In this document: piece after piece, positions 20,965 to 21,089 of the stretch
Position numbering within the stretch: position 1 is the stretch's first letter
Layout of the letters: every line of letters starts with the position of its first letter
Assembly: GCA_013138675.1 (NCBI GenBank)
Contig: WTCH01000373.1
Span: 1-21,089 of the forward strand
Origin: Woeseiaceae bacterium
GTDB lineage: Bacteria > Pseudomonadota > Gammaproteobacteria > Steroidobacterales > Woeseiaceae
Direction of reading: 5' to 3'
DNA: 21,089 nucleotides
Translations under genes and position numbers: made by a program
Notes under the pieces: model-generated
The model's input: the letters and a program-made list of their open reading frames with translations, nothing else
What the model was told of the DNA's origin: nothing
Databases searched by the model: none

Positions 20965-21089
20965 ATGAAAATGATCACTGCGATCATCAAGCCGTTCAAA
21001 CTCGATGACGTCCGCCAGGCCGTCGCCGATATAGGCATCCAGGGCATTACGGTTACCGAGGTCAAGGGCTTTGGACGCCAGCGGGGACA
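20965..21089 (+). CDS. glnK: P-II nitrogen regulatory protein GlnK/GlnB (3' end cut by window)
   Basis: The first 41 residues are present: MKMITAIIKPFKLDDVRQ, then GIQGITVTEVKGFGRQRG, the unmistakable P-II N-terminus. The uridylylated Tyr of the T-loop lies beyond the edge. P-II proteins bind ATP/ADP and 2-oxoglutarate and report nitrogen state; the GlnK type blocks the ammonium channel AmtB. GlnK rather than GlnB is favoured by the sigma-54/NtrC-type region upstream and by the comM-ubiK neighbourhood; amtB would be expected next but is not in the window. A strong GGAGGAGG ribosome site (20950-20957) precedes the ATG. Confidence 0.9.
   Translation, partial: MKMITAIIKPFKLDDVRQAVADIGIQGITVTEVKGFGRQRG

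Overview
The window reads as a chromosomal segment of a Gram-negative, respiring gammaproteobacterium. It is moderately GC-rich and dense in short operons on both strands. Signs for this placement are the comM-ubiK-(torF)-glnK neighbourhood (comM, ubiK and glnK also lie close together in Pseudomonas), a c5-type cytochrome, TorF and LpxR-like outer-membrane proteins, a CCA-encoding tRNA-Arg and a REP/BIME-like repeat. An uncultured marine lineage such as Woeseiaceae is possible, but that is a guess from gene content. I see no phage, transposase or CRISPR array.

Left part (1-4.7 kb): a minus-strand AAA ATPase with a C-terminal FHA domain runs off the left edge. A gene-poor stretch with two hairpins follows, then a minus-strand pair of secreted proteins (a carboxypeptidase-regulatory-like protein and a DUF6152 protein), then a plus-strand fumarylacetoacetase-family enzyme and a small SAM methyltransferase. 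Next come a two-way terminator, a duplicated tRNA 3' end, a cluster of hairpins and tRNA-Arg(CCG).

Middle (5-12.2 kb): an eight-haem cytochrome fused to TPRs is divergent from a glycerate-kinase-like P-loop kinase. A DUF885 protein converges on the kinase, and its start overlaps the stop of a patatin-like C-terminal relic. An LpxR-like outer-membrane protein and a TerB-like protein are divergent from each other.

Core of interest (12.2-18.3 kb): an ArsR-family repressor has two cysteines spaced exactly as in the persulfide sensors SqrR/BigR and is translationally coupled to a DUF302 protein. It is divergent from a three-gene operon: an MMPL/RND exporter, a LolA-like periplasmic carrier and an outer-membrane beta-barrel. 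The shared intergenic region holds two good sigma-70 promoters pointing apart and three CTAATTTAG-type boxes at an exact 15-bp period lying on them. This suggests an envelope-spanning export system for a hydrophobic cargo, controlled by sulfane sulfur. A membrane-anchored c5-type cytochrome follows.

Right end (18.3-21.1 kb): comM (minus), a paired REP-like repeat with compensated stems, ubiK (minus), then a torF-glnK operon preceded by a complete nitrogen-control layout: two NtrC-like sites 31 bp apart, an IHF-like site and a -24/-12 sigma-54 promoter. glnK is cut by the window edge.
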